Shown: in pieces, positions 34,027-45,308 of the stretch
Layout of the letters: every line of letters starts with the position of its first letter
Numbering within the stretch: position 1 is the first letter of the stretch
NCBI RefSeq assembly: GCF_964340395.1
Contig: NC_135551.1
Coordinates: 10,572,879 to 10,636,878, forward strand
DNA: 64,000 bases
From: Glandiceps talaboti
Lineage: Eukaryota > Hemichordata > Enteropneusta > Spengelidae
Direction: 5' to 3'
Position numbers and translations under genes: made by a program
The notes under the pieces: generated by a model
Seen by the model: only the letters and a program-made list of their open reading frames with translations
Told to the model about the DNA's origin: nothing
Databases searched by the model: none

Positions 34027-34782
34027 TTGGCAAATAGTTGCCAACAGGATCACAAGGTAGTATACAGTCATACTTTAAACGTACCAGTCCTTATGTCCTT
34101 GTATAGCACAACCCTTCCGAATTTGAAATTTTCCACTTTGAGTGAAACTCCCATGACTGTTCAATTGCCCCACATAAAAATTATGGAAAATGAGTCGCAA
34201 CAAACCTTGGGCAGGGAAAATAATATCAAAATCGACTTAAATCGTGCTGCCACTATGCTTCGTGAAAATTCTAAAGTTTTTCTCACTCCAATGGATCAAT
34301 TTAAAGAGGAAAATATCAAAATTAGTGATAATCCACTGGGTTTTACTTTATTCTCAACCCCGACTTGGATACCATTGGCATTGTCATGTTTTAACTTAGC
34401 ACTAACAATGTATCTGATGTGGAAAATGAGAAATTTGAATATAGCATTACAAATATTAATGACTAGAAAAGTTGATGCACAGTAAATTTATTGGTTTAAA
34501 TCTACGATCCCACCACCTACACAAGCATTTGAACCTACGCAGAACACCGATTATATCAAATATATTATTGAAGCACTGTGTATCTTTGCTCTCTGTTTGA
34601 TATTCATGGCCACCTACAAATACTGCCTTCGTACATTTAGACAATATTGGCGAAAACTAACAATTAAGAATAGAGATCATGAAGAGGGTCCTGTTGAGAT
34701 GTCTAGCATTCCGATGCTACCCACTCAATCTAATGATAGTATGAACAATAGTAGTACCCTTGACTGTTTGTACGATTCATGA
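34027..34782 (+). pseudogene. Retroelement membrane-protein remnant, copy 2
   Basis: Same two-part frame as 8041-8796, with two residue changes in the first part (A/T and N/I) and the same TAA between the parts. Two hydrophobic segments followed by basic residues are kept. There is no start ATG at the left end, so it is a truncated remnant. Confidence 0.45.
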
Positions 34783-34984
34783 CAACCCCTTAGAAGGCCC
34801 CTTCATTCATGAAAATAAGGACGCACCTAATGCGAATATTGACATACCAGACGTGACTAATACACGGCCTCATAGTGTTGATGCTAGTAAATCCAGCGCT
34901 AATAAGACCTTACATACTCCGGTTAAACATGATAAGGCTAATTCACAGTGTGACCCCTTGAGTTTAACTTGGTTTACAATATAA
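34760..34984 (+). pseudogene. Retroelement C-terminal frame, open in copy 2
   Basis: A 74-codon frame that ends QCDPLSLTWFTI-stop, rich in Asp, Asn and Pro. It is open here because CCCTTAGAAGG replaces the stop seen in copy 1. It overlaps the end of the preceding frame. Probably the cytoplasmic or C-terminal part of the element's last protein. Confidence 0.4.
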
Positions 34985-35167
34985 AGGTAGCGTCACTGGA
35001 ATTTTGATGGTTGACTATAGTCAATTTTGATTTCTGACTTTGAAATTATTATTAATGGTACCTATTTATAATGATGATTTCAATTTTGACGTCAATTTGT
35101 GACATATTATTGAGTTTTTTTTGAGTATAATTACTTTTGAACATTATTACTTATTGAAATGAGAACA

Positions 35168-35320
35168 TTGAACTCTGAATGTTGAGATCATTTCAACTGT
35201 GACTGTTGAAATAATATTGAACTCTGAACGTTGAGATCATTTCAACTATGACTGTTGAAATAATATTGAACTCTGAATGTTGAGATCATTTCAACTATGA
35301 CTGTTGAAATAATATTGAAC
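35168..35320 (+). repeat. 49-bp tandem array, 3 units
   Basis: Short allele-like form of the array at 9181-9876: the two variant units and one standard unit. Confidence 0.95.
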
Positions 35321-36860
35321 TCTACACTGTGAGACAACTTTGAACTTCTACTGATAAGAAGAAACATTTTCAACCATGGACAACTTGAGTAATAATTAAG
35401 ATAATGCGTTAAGATTAGATAAATGATATTTTAACTTGTTGAAGACAAGTATTTTACGTTTATATAAGCCACTTTTTCCATTTTAAGATATTTAGATAAG
35501 AGTGTTTACGATTTTAGGATAAGTATATTTTAACTTTCAATGCCGACGTGTGATTTTCTGTCGACATAAGTGATTTCAATAATTTTATTAACATACTTTC
35601 ATTAACATTCTAACATTTAAGTGATTTCAGAGACTTTAAACTTTTACTAACATTTTAACATTTTAACTACAGCAAAAACAAACAAAAAAAACAAAACAAA
35701 ACAAAAATTAATTATTACCAATTTTCTATTCTTTGATTACATTTTACCTTACACAGAATGCCTTTGAATTTTGAATTTTACTCAAATTATTAACATTTCT
35801 ATACCTTTTATTACTCTTTCATTATTCTTTTCAATTTCAATTGCTTGTTTTGGGGACAAAACACTATGGAGTAGGGGGTGGTGTTACAAAGTATATAACT
35901 GTATTATAAACACAGTAATTGTATCTAGGCTACCCGACCGTGTGAGGTCTAATTGATTAATGAGATAGTAATACGAGCTAGGCCATGTTAGTACTTGTAA
36001 TTAAGTGAATGTTGCAAGTGTCACTACAAGTGATAAATCACAACATTTAATGAATTCAGCCTTAGTAGTAAAGGGTATTTTCAAAATAGTTTATCTCTGA
36101 ATTAAATTAACTGTAGTTCATAAACACTTCCTATATAAGGAAAAGAATTGAAGTTTACTGTAAACATGTTATTTACTAACCATATTTGAATTACGGAATG
36201 AAACTTTGAATTTGAATAAAATGTGAATGAAGGGTGTATGCAAAGGGCCTACGAATACAGGAGAGATCTTGCGGGGCGGAAGAGAGCAACACGTCTGGAT
36301 TTACGGTGACTGATCAGCGTCGTAGTAGGAATACTACGGAGAACTAATTGTTTCTATCTGGTTTGAACTGCTGTAAGTGAAGGAAAACGAATCCAAAGCT
36401 CTCGTATTGTTGGTTTAAGCATACATCTTCTTCACCAAAAGTAATATCTTGAGTGCTTGTGAGTTTATACACTGAATACGTATCCTGAGATTCTGGTACC
36501 TCTGAGATTGACTGTGTGCGTCTGAAGTTACAACTTGAATTTGGTCAATAACTATCAACACCAAAGACAAGTCGGTAACAATAGCAATAGCAATTTGTGT
36601 GTTAGGTTAGAGTTGGGGTTAGTTTTTACTTTCATACAATTCATCACTGGCACCTGGTATATATTGAGGGCAGTTTTAACTGGTGATTGAACTTGCCAAT
36701 TGTGTTTAAATCAATTCGTCATTGTCAAGATAAAAACTTGTTCTAAATGAAATTGTAGAGGCATTATGGTATTGGCTACATCTTAATGTATTAACCGAAG
36801 CCATAAAAACATTGAAAATAATGTACAATTGTTATTAATATACTGCACAGAGAGTTGCAT

Positions 36861-36934
36861 TCGATTTGTTAAAGCCACAAGTAGCTGTAACTAGAGGGCT
36901 GGGAGAGGAAGGGACTGTTTTCATAGACGAAAAT
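36861..36934 (+). pseudogene. Fragment of another acyltransferase 3' end (copy 2)
   Basis: Partner of 11410-11486. Here the first part reads AAAGCCACAAGTAGCTGTAA, exactly as in the functional gene's flank. Confidence 0.75.
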
Positions 36935-37221
36935 AGTCAAATGATTGTAGCGAAAGTGTTGTAAGACGTAATAACATTAATTTCGATAGGTTACATCAAT
37001 TCGCTAAATTTTGAATCAGCGAAATTTCTGCAACCTAAAGAGTATGTATTTCTGTAACTAAAGGAAAGGCTAAAATTGAAAAGAATATTTCACACGGTTT
37101 GTTTCAGCGTACCAAAAAGCCTTGGTACTTCAAAGGTAAACGAACTATACCGCAAACAAGCATGTGAGGCTGAGCAAAATGTGGCAGCATGCAGCAGTAG
37201 TTGCCAGTAAAATCATCTAGC

Positions 37222-37320
37222 CAGTCTGTAAGGTACGCCTTGAAGGGGTGCCCTCACACATCGGTCAAAAGGAGGCCGGTGAGGACGCGACAGAACAACA
37301 CGACGTATCTTACAGTCTAT
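37222..37320 (+). mobile_element. Short MITE with CAGTCTGTAAGGTACG ends, copy 2
   Basis: Partner of 11771-11878. Confidence 0.7.
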
Positions 37321-37485
37321 ATCTGGTCTGAGTTCATACACAAAGCAGAAGGGACTGTCGCCACAGCTCATCATCAGATAAAATAAATTTAAACAAGACC
37401 AAAAAGCTACATCAGTGCACGAACATTCGAACAACAATATTGGTCGACAAAGTGTGCATACTTCAAACCCCAAAAACAACAACTA

Positions 37486-37591
<106 letters not shown>

Positions 37592-38186
37592 CGATATTTC
37601 GATTGGAATGGTGTAAGAAGCTGCCACTTCATATTAGATGTACCTGTGAGGGAAAGGATTCGGGTACACGGGTATGCATTTGGAGGGATTTCTAATTTGT
37701 AAAATGGGTAGGTGATATATTTGATGTCCTGTAATTTGGGGTATTTTATGAGGTGTAAATATATCTCCTTTGTTACCCTCTTATCAATCAAACATGCTGT
37801 ACAGTATATCAGATCGATGGAAAGTCATGTTTGTGTTTGTCAGGTTTGCAACACCCACATATAAGAAAGAAAACAAATGGCTTCATAATGAATCCGTAAA
37901 ACGAAAGACAAATGTGGCACATTTTTCTGACTTACAAATACTTCTTAGTACTGTGCAGATAATATTTGAACTTTCCAAATGAAATTTACGGACCACTGAC
38001 CTACCTCATTATAAGTTGTGATACTGTGAAACGTAACGAATGTACTGACACCTCCAAGGATCGCCCCAACACCAGCTACACAGACTATATCAAGTGGTAT
38101 TCCAACACCTGTAAACCATGTCAAACCAATAGCTAGAGAAGGAGAAATTATCAATTTGCATATAAGTTTACGATATAACTGTGATA

Positions 38187-38545
38187 TTAAAGGCCTAAAA
38201 AATAATTATTTGGTTCCGGTTACCCGACACGACCTAGTTTTTCACTGCCGGACCTAAACTTTTGTAAATAAAATAAACTCATGGAAATTGTGTGAAGTCT
38301 CGCCAGAGATAGTGGACGCGGAAACTGACATGAACTTAAAAGGACAATCTGTAATGGCGGTACATGTGATTGGAAGAAACCAATAACACATAGGCCATTT
38401 GGAAAACACATAACTACTTGACCTAGACACTCACAACTGAAATGAAATAAAATAATTAAAATAAAATAAAATAAAAAATCTACCTACCCCTCCTATTTTA
38501 AAATTGAGCGTAATTGGAACCATACATTTTTTTTCTTAGGCCTAA
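38187..38545 (-). mobile_element. MITE of the GGCCTA family, reversed, inside the pseudogene intron
   Basis: Runs from AGGCCTAAAAAATAATTATTTGG with GGTTCCGGTTACCCGAC to GAGCGTAATTGGAACC and TTAGGCCTAAG. It is in the opposite orientation to all other members. It shares its right-hand palindrome with the next element. Confidence 0.8.
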
Positions 38546-38908
38546 GGCGTAAAAAAATTGTGTGGTTCCGATAACATTGAATTTTAAAATAGGTGGGGTA
38601 GGTAGATTTTTTATTTTATTTTATTGTGTATTTTTTTCATGTGTGAGTGTCTAGTTCAGGTTTTCCATTGTTTTCCAAATTTGCTCTGTATGTGTTGCTT
38701 ATTCCTTCATATCAGATGTACAGTCATTACAGATTGGAAGAATATTTTTATATTGGCTTTTGTTGATGTCAGTTTCCACACTCACTATTACTTACGAGAC
38801 TGCACGTTTTTCGCGATTATTATTTTTTTGTAAAAAAAGGGTTAGGATCGGCGTGAAAAACTAGGTGGGGTCGGGTAACCAGAACCAAACAACTTTTTTT
38901 ATTTGATC
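38536..38908 (+). mobile_element. MITE of the GGCCTA family, forward, abutting the previous one
   Basis: Begins at the same TTAGGCCTAAG and ends at GGTAACCAGAACCAAACAAC. Together with 38187-38545 it makes a head-to-head pair of about 720 bp, inside the intron of the broken secreted-protein gene. Confidence 0.8.
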
Positions 38909-39978
38909 TAAAGAGAGAATATGCAAGGCAAAGCAAATGCAGAGATTTCACACTGCAACTGGTGTACTTCACACCACTGCACTGACTCAGAGGTTGTCGG
39001 TTAATATATGAAATAAAACTATCGTCCCACAACATAATTATATCACACAACATTGCAGCTCTCTCTCCAGCACAAGATATTCCCGTCACAAAAATTTACA
39101 TGCTCATTTATTTTTACAACATGCGATCTTTTCGTAAAGTAATATATATATACTCCAAACCGCATTTCAAAAGTAAACAAAAGCATCATATATATGTGAA
39201 AAGCCTGTCCTAAAAAGACATGTCAAACAAACAAAGAAACAAAGAAACAAAGAAATAACGTTAAATTTCTCACCACCTGCAGCAATAGTGTATGTAACCC
39301 CTGTAGTTGTCGTTTTTTCTTCAGACAATTTCTTTTCATACCGTACAAATGCATATTCTTTCCTAACACTCTGTAAGAGATCTTTCACATTGCCTATCAA
39401 AGTATGAACACTTGCAAGCAGTTTAAGGTCCGATGGTTTGAAGTCGAAGTATTTTCCATTTTGTAGTCGTTGTTCAAATTCTAGGATGACATTTTACTTG
39501 GCAAGCCACTCAGTGTGAATCTTTTCCAGACGGCTTTCTAATACTTTAAAATTGTGCCTGAGTTTGTCCTGTATTTCTGAAACAAGGCATAACTCGTCGA
39601 CAACATAGATGACACTGGCCCCAAACACGGAGTATGCTACGATGTTGTTGTGGATAGCAGCTGGGAGATACTTTTCCAGTTGAACCCAAGCTTTGTCTGA
39701 CGCCGTATTTTTCAGCAAATTAAATATGGCATTTTGAAGATTAATCAATATTGATCGGTAGAAATCGTTTCCAAAGTCAGTGATCTCCGACCCGCCATTT
39801 CCAGAGTTCGTAATAAAATCGTCCAGCTTGAACTTCGCTTCTTTATTGTGAATATTCTCACAACAGAGCAAACTCGTGACTGTCTCGACTGTGCATAGTT
39901 ATCTTCTTTGGCTTGAACGACGGACATGCCCGACACAACGAATAATGATGTGAAAGCCAAAACAACGCTACTGGCCAT

Positions 39979-42900
39979 AGAAACGAAGTGAGATCGCCTG
40001 CTGTATACTGCTAGTTATTTTTCTGCTGTGACGTTTCCACCAACACATCTAATGTGAAAGATACGTCTTTTCCGTCTAAACAAGTTTAGCCTCCCTAGCT
40101 TGATAGTAAACAATAACGGATGACAAAACTACTGGGGAAAATCCCACTTTGAATTCAGCTTTGGTAGAGGTGTGCGGTCCTTACTGTTCGTCCCAGAACC
40201 CATTTTGACTAAACAACAATACCCAATTTTAGACCATTACAGGTTTTAGAGTATCAAATTTTATACCAAAACACATGGTTAGTAGTTCTGTATGTTGTGT
40301 TTACGGTATCAGGGTTTTCACAGTCTAGCAACAAATGAAGTGAACACACCAACACTAATTATGTTGCAAACATTTAATTGCACACGTGTTGAGGTCACAT
40401 TGCTTAAACGAGACAACACGATAGGTCAGGTCGACGTCATGTTATTCTCAGTCAGTCAGTCAGTCAGTCAGTAAGTGGAGGTTAGGTGCTATACTGACAT
40501 TGTTGTTACTAAACTACTCTTTTACTCTAAAAACTGTATACGTATTTTACCAACATTTTCCTTAATAGATAAAGAAAGTGATTGTTTGTTCCAAAAAGGT
40601 TGTTATCTAACCATGTTTGTATTATGCCTAAAAAATAATTGTTTGGTTCCGGTTACCCGACCCCCCCCCCCCCCTCCTAGCTTTTTATTGCAGGTGACAG
40701 AAATGTAATTTACTACATAAAATCATCGTTCTATGAATTTAATATAACGATTACTTATAGAACTGGAGATACAAATAGCATCGCAATTTATGAATTATAT
40801 TATACCATGTTAGGAGAATAGCTCATCAAACCTCTTTCATTTCTTTAAATCCCATGTTAAACAGCGGTGAACGTTCACGTGAGGAGACTAGACGAATTTA
40901 GCAAATGTAGCTGTGTGTCAATTATATCGGACTACCCTATTTGAGAAGTAAGAACGAGTTTACCCTTTAGCCACACCACTGACACGGATTCAACTCAGTG
41001 CATTGACATTTTAATGACGCCACAATGTCATCTACATATATACTTAAGACTGTAGGGATGGGCGGGGGTTTGGGTGAGGGTGGGGGGTGGGGCTACTCCC
41101 CTTTTTGACTAAATACGTATATGTGCCGCCCTTTGAGGTTGTTTTCTAGCTCTTTGGGCTAAAATGGCATTTGTTTTGGTCGATCAGAGGGGTCTAATAC
41201 TACATTATTTTCTACAGTACTTGATCTAAATCATAAATGTTGGCTCCTGAACGAAACAGTACATTTTGTGAGCTACCATTTGCTCAAAACTCGCGCTAAC
41301 AGTAGACGCTGGAGAGTTATGCTATGGACGTTGTCATTCCAATTTTTTAATAGTGTAAAGGGTGTCATTCCACACTCTAATTATAGTAAGTGGTGTCATT
41401 CTAACTTTTTTTTCCCAAAAAGTAAATGCTGTCGGTCCAACTTCTAAAGTTTCATTTTTTTCAGTAATTCCACTTGTCGTATTAGTTGAAGTGCCATCCT
41501 CCAGCTCAGTAGACGACTATCACCTCTGGTGAACCTACATTTATACCATGAGTCACGGCACTAACTAATCACATGACCTTTTCCCCCTGCTTTTTGGTCA
41601 CTGTAGATCTCATGTTCCTGCCAGTACACAGTCACACTATAAGCTAATTCCTAACCGTTGGGGGCGGAATGACACGACTTTATCTTAAGTCTAGTACAGC
41701 CCTGGGGTACAGCCACAGTCACTTGTGAGCTAATATTCTATTCAGGGATTGTCATAATACAAAATAAAATAGGGTATGTTGACGCGTTATGCAACCGAGG
41801 TCGGATCAAGCACTTGTCATGTCAATTTGAACGAATCATCTGATTTACCATTCAGTAAATATAACCATCATATAACCACCCACAACATGTAACAGTGAAT
41901 TTAAACATTTTTCTATAACTGACAACTAATTTGCAACAACATTGATACAAAACGCGGTTTCTATCACGTTTTCGAAGGAGTACATCGATATGTTTAAATC
42001 AACCCGCCATGTTCGAGCTGAAAAAAAGGCATGACGGGGCATAATTACCTCATTCTACTTTGATGATTTCAAAGGACTTTGCAAGAAAGCGTGTACACGT
42101 CGCGTTCTTGGTTCAGGCTGACGATTTGACCCTGAGACTGGACTGGCGTACTCTGAAATAAAATCACCACGTTCAGCTCGTAATAATGGTTTGAATGGGC
42201 AAATCACTTTACATCAACAGGTACAGGCCGAGTTTAGACGGTTTTTACTTTGGTTAGTAATCCAAAATACTTTACATAAAACCATGGCTAAACTAATCAA
42301 GTATAGTGTTTACAAGGGTTCTTGTAGCCGTGACGTGTCACTTTTTACCAACCATCCAACTCATGCGTTGTTCATGTAATGGCAGGGATTTACTCAGATT
42401 CTCAGATTTGTTGATACGTACCAACAATTATGTCATCAAATCTTTCATATATTATATCTAAATACCAGGATTGAGTTATACCAGTATCAAGTGACGAATG
42501 AGTGCTTCAGTAAATATAATACAATATGTAACACTTCATAGGCAACAAACATTCCGTCCAAAAACCGTCTAATCTTAGCATGTGCCCCTTTAACCTTGGG
42601 TGGTTTTGTGTTTTTTTTAAAAAGATGACGCAAAGAGCGCTATTCACATGCGGATTTGATTTGATTTGACAAAACAAACAAAACCAAAACTAGTAACACA
42701 TCCCCAATCTATACCACCATTACAGAAAGACAATTCAATATTGTTCAATGAACTATTAATGAACTGTTAATACAGTGAACATTACAAATACATTATTTGT
42801 TAAAGGTATTACTTAAATTCAAATTTAATTATTATGATTACAATTTTAATTCAGGGTAACTTAAAATAGCACTGCTATCATAACATACAGTCAACATCAC

Positions 42901-43194
42901 TTATTGGACGCATTACAGAAGAACAAAATAGCATTTGGACCTTTTTATAAATAAAAGTCAACAGCAAAATAACTTTACAATGACTGTAACCGTGTTGTCC
43001 CAGTCTATTGTGTTTCTATATACTAGTAACTACCAGCTGATCTAAAACACGTCCTCCTTATGCTTTTCACTCTAGGATAGGATGACGTAACATGATATGA
43101 ATTGTCAAGTTTTCAAAGTGAACTGACGGGCGTTGTCTTCAAGGTCAAAATAGCGACATAAATAAACTTGTGATATCGGAAGCTAAAATTGATG
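39979..43194. other. Gene-poor stretch
   Basis: No gene supported. Contents: (CAGT)n at 40449-40473; a remnant of the GGCCTA-family MITE end (GCCTAAAAAATAATTGTTTGG, GGTTACCCGACC and C-run, about 40626-40675); a G-rich tract at 41055-41093; degenerate repeats with GTGTCATTCCAAC at about 41330-41460; and an inverted repeat TTAGACGGTTTTT/AAAAACCGTCTAA with outer ends at 42234 and 42572, perhaps a MITE. Confidence 0.55.
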
Positions 43195-43485
43195 ATTGAA
43201 GTGGCCATATGGATGAAGATTGGGGATTTAGTTTGGATTTTTAATTTATGAAAGTTTCATCAAAAATCAATGTAACACAACATTGACAAAGTCTGTGTTT
43301 GTAACTCAATAAACTGCAAAAAGCTAAAAGATGTGTACAAAGATTGTTATTGTACGTACGATAACAAGCATTTTATACTTTTGTTAATCTTTTGCAATTT
43401 ATTGATTTACAAATAAAGACTTGCTATTTTTTTGTTCCATATACAAAATAAATACCCAATCCTCATTCATATGACCACTTTGAGT
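43195..43485. mobile_element. Foldback (long inverted repeat) element 1
   Basis: Almost the whole 290 bp is one imperfect palindrome. The ends are GTGGCCATATGGATGAAGATTGG and its inverse CCAATCCTCATTCATATGACCAC. The middle is TTGTTATTGTAC|GTACGATAACAA, and AACTCAATAAACTGCAAAAAGC pairs with CTTTTGCAATTTATTGATTT. Relatives are at 51104-51400 and 55503-55769. No coding capacity. Confidence 0.8.
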
Positions 43486-43760
43486 TCACAAAATGGTATA
43501 CATAACCCAGGCCCGGCAAACATAGCACCTGCGGGCTCCGTGTGAGTAATCGTCCCCGACTTTTCGAGTCATTACTCCAGGAGTCCCCCAAAATCGCACT
43601 CGTCTTGTGAGTGAGACACGGCTGGGTGATACAGCCTACCCATCGAGTCTGTAGAACACGCACCCTAGGTCACAGAAAAATCCCCTGTTTCCAGTGGGAT
43701 TCGAACCCGTGACCTCCCGACTGCTATTCCTGTGCGCTAACCACTACGCTACAGGGAGCC
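43486..43760 (-). mobile_element. tRNA-derived SINE
   Basis: The minus strand starts GGCTCCCTGTAGCGTAGTGG and has a good pol III A box (TAGCGTAGTGGTTAGCGC, about 43751-43734) and a perfect B box (GGTTCGAATCC, 43707-43697). The 3' part of the acceptor stem does not pair with the 5' part, and a tRNA-unrelated body of about 190 bp follows (for example GACTCGAAAAGTCGGGGACG). It is therefore a SINE and not a tRNA gene. Its 3' end abuts the end of foldback element 1. The family name is unknown. Confidence 0.82.
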
Positions 43761-45065
43761 GGTCATCACATATCACACATTTATTTTAACATTAGAAATT
43801 GCAATGTCATATGATTGGACCTGTCCTTTTATATGACTGTTATGACTTTGGTCTAGGTCTTCCAGAAATTAACCTAGCGTGTTTTTTATTATTATTCTTT
43901 TAACGTATCTGTAACGGCATTATTAAGTGGTTCAAATCAACCGCGCAAAATATTCTGTTACTGTTCTATAATTTGTTAAAGCTTGAAAGAAGTGTTAACT
44001 TCAAACTCGTAATTGTGATGTTGAAGATGTGAAACAGTTGAGGTGATAAAGTAGAAAGCGCCTTCATAGATTTCCAGCAATTTCAGAAGTGTTAGGCTTT
44101 AGCTCATGGAAGGGGTTAACGCCAAAACGTCAGCTATCTGTCACTTTTACATTATATTTCAGCAAAATTGTTTTTCTATCCTATTTACATCATGCTGTTT
44201 TCAAATGAAAACGCAATCATTGCAATCATTGTATTGCGTTTGCACCCAAAGTCTCCATGAACACATGCACATAAAAAGCTATTGAACTTGAAGTATGCCT
44301 TCTGTAAGGGCAATTCTTTAGTTTTTTGTTCCTTCACACAATAATCATTGGAATGCATGAGAACATAAATGCGATCAGTTATATTTGAAATGGGTACCAC
44401 ATTTTCTTGAATTTGAAGAGTGCATATGTAATATATAGCCTAATTATTGAAAATAATTAGTTATGCAAATGAGTCATTAAAACTTAAAGCTATATCAACA
44501 TCGTTGAAAATATTCTGCAAACGACACACTAAAACTTTGTAAGCCATGTGCCCTTTCTTATCTTTGAAGCATGTGCCAAATTGCTTTAAATTTGAAGTCA
44601 TTTAATTATGTAAATGTGTCATTTAAATTACAAAAACTAAAACACAAACAGGCAAACGCAAACACAGAGAGACAGACACTCACACATATATACACACAGA
44701 CTGTTCATCCGTAATATATTGTTATAACCTTCCTTACAAAAGGTAAAACAATATTTAAAAAAAACAACTGTTACAATAAAAACCAGCATTTACCAGCGAG
44801 AATGCATAAAATTGAAAATCACGAAAGTATGATTAAAATGAACTATAGCACAGCAGTGGTAATGGAAACGAATGAGAACAAAGCTTGCATAACTCTAACA
44901 AATTCAGAGTAAATTTGATGACTTTGCACAACAATTTTTTATGAAATCTGTCTACATTTGACTACTTGTGGCATGGATCATGTCCAAAATCTAATCAGTT
45001 CTTCATCTTAGGGTAGGGAGCATGTCTACCAGTTTTCTTTTGAATTGAGCCAATGAAAATGATGA

Positions 45066-45076
45066 CACAGTCAGTC

Positions 45077-45107
<31 letters not shown>

Positions 45108-45165
45108 TACAAACACACCCAGACAGACACACACACATACATACATACATACATACATACATACA
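45066..45165. repeat. (CAGA)n and (CATA)n microsatellites
   Basis: CAGA units at about 45070-45107 and CATA units at about 45136-45163, in the 3' flank of the glycosyltransferase. Confidence 0.95.
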
Positions 45166-45308
45166 AATATCCTCTCCCTAAATATAAGCTTCCTTTATCA
45201 AATCAGTAATTGGGTCAGAACAGTGATTTTTGTAGTTGCCAAGAGGTGCCCGCCGTTTGCCGCGTAAAATTGAACATAGGTGGTCAGCCTGGAAACTTTC
45301 AAAACAAT

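Larger units (their letters stand above)
33984..36532 (+). mobile_element. Internally deleted LTR retroelement, copy 2
   Basis: Same structure as 7998-11083. The 29-base LTR start at 33984 and the LTR start at 35882 are identical to each other here, while copy 1 has one difference. It contains only three 49-bp units (35168-35320). The 3' LTR spans about 35882-36532 and has a TATA-like CCTATATAAGG near 36130. Confidence 0.6.
38005..39978 (-). pseudogene. Secreted helical protein with Gly-rich hydrophobic segment (member 1), broken
   Basis: Two exons on the minus strand. Exon 1 (39978-39274) starts with a signal peptide (MASSVVLAFTSLFVVSGMSV). About 200 residues of predicted helices follow (for example DDFITNSGNGGSEITDFGND, RLEKIHTEWLAK, FEQRLQNGKYF), ending at GCAGGTG|GTGAGA. 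Exon 2 (38132-38005, acceptor CCTTCTCTAG, donor GAG|GTAGGT) encodes AIGLTWFTGVGIPLDIVCVA and a Gly-Val-Gly-Ala-Ile-Leu-Gly-Gly continuation, a hydrophobic hairpin. The phases agree (1, then 0). There are two lesions: a one-base loss near 39893-39903, after the signal peptide (restoring it makes exon length fit phase 1), and an in-frame TAA at 39494-39496. No terminal exon is found before the duplicated block 400 bp downstream. The architecture recalls apolipoprotein L-like or helical pore-forming proteins, but I cannot assign a family. Sequencing error could explain one lesion, less easily both. Confidence 0.65.

Noticed and set aside
43690-43760. tRNA gene on the minus strand
   Set aside because: The A and B boxes are good, but the acceptor stem does not close and a long unrelated body follows, so it is a SINE.
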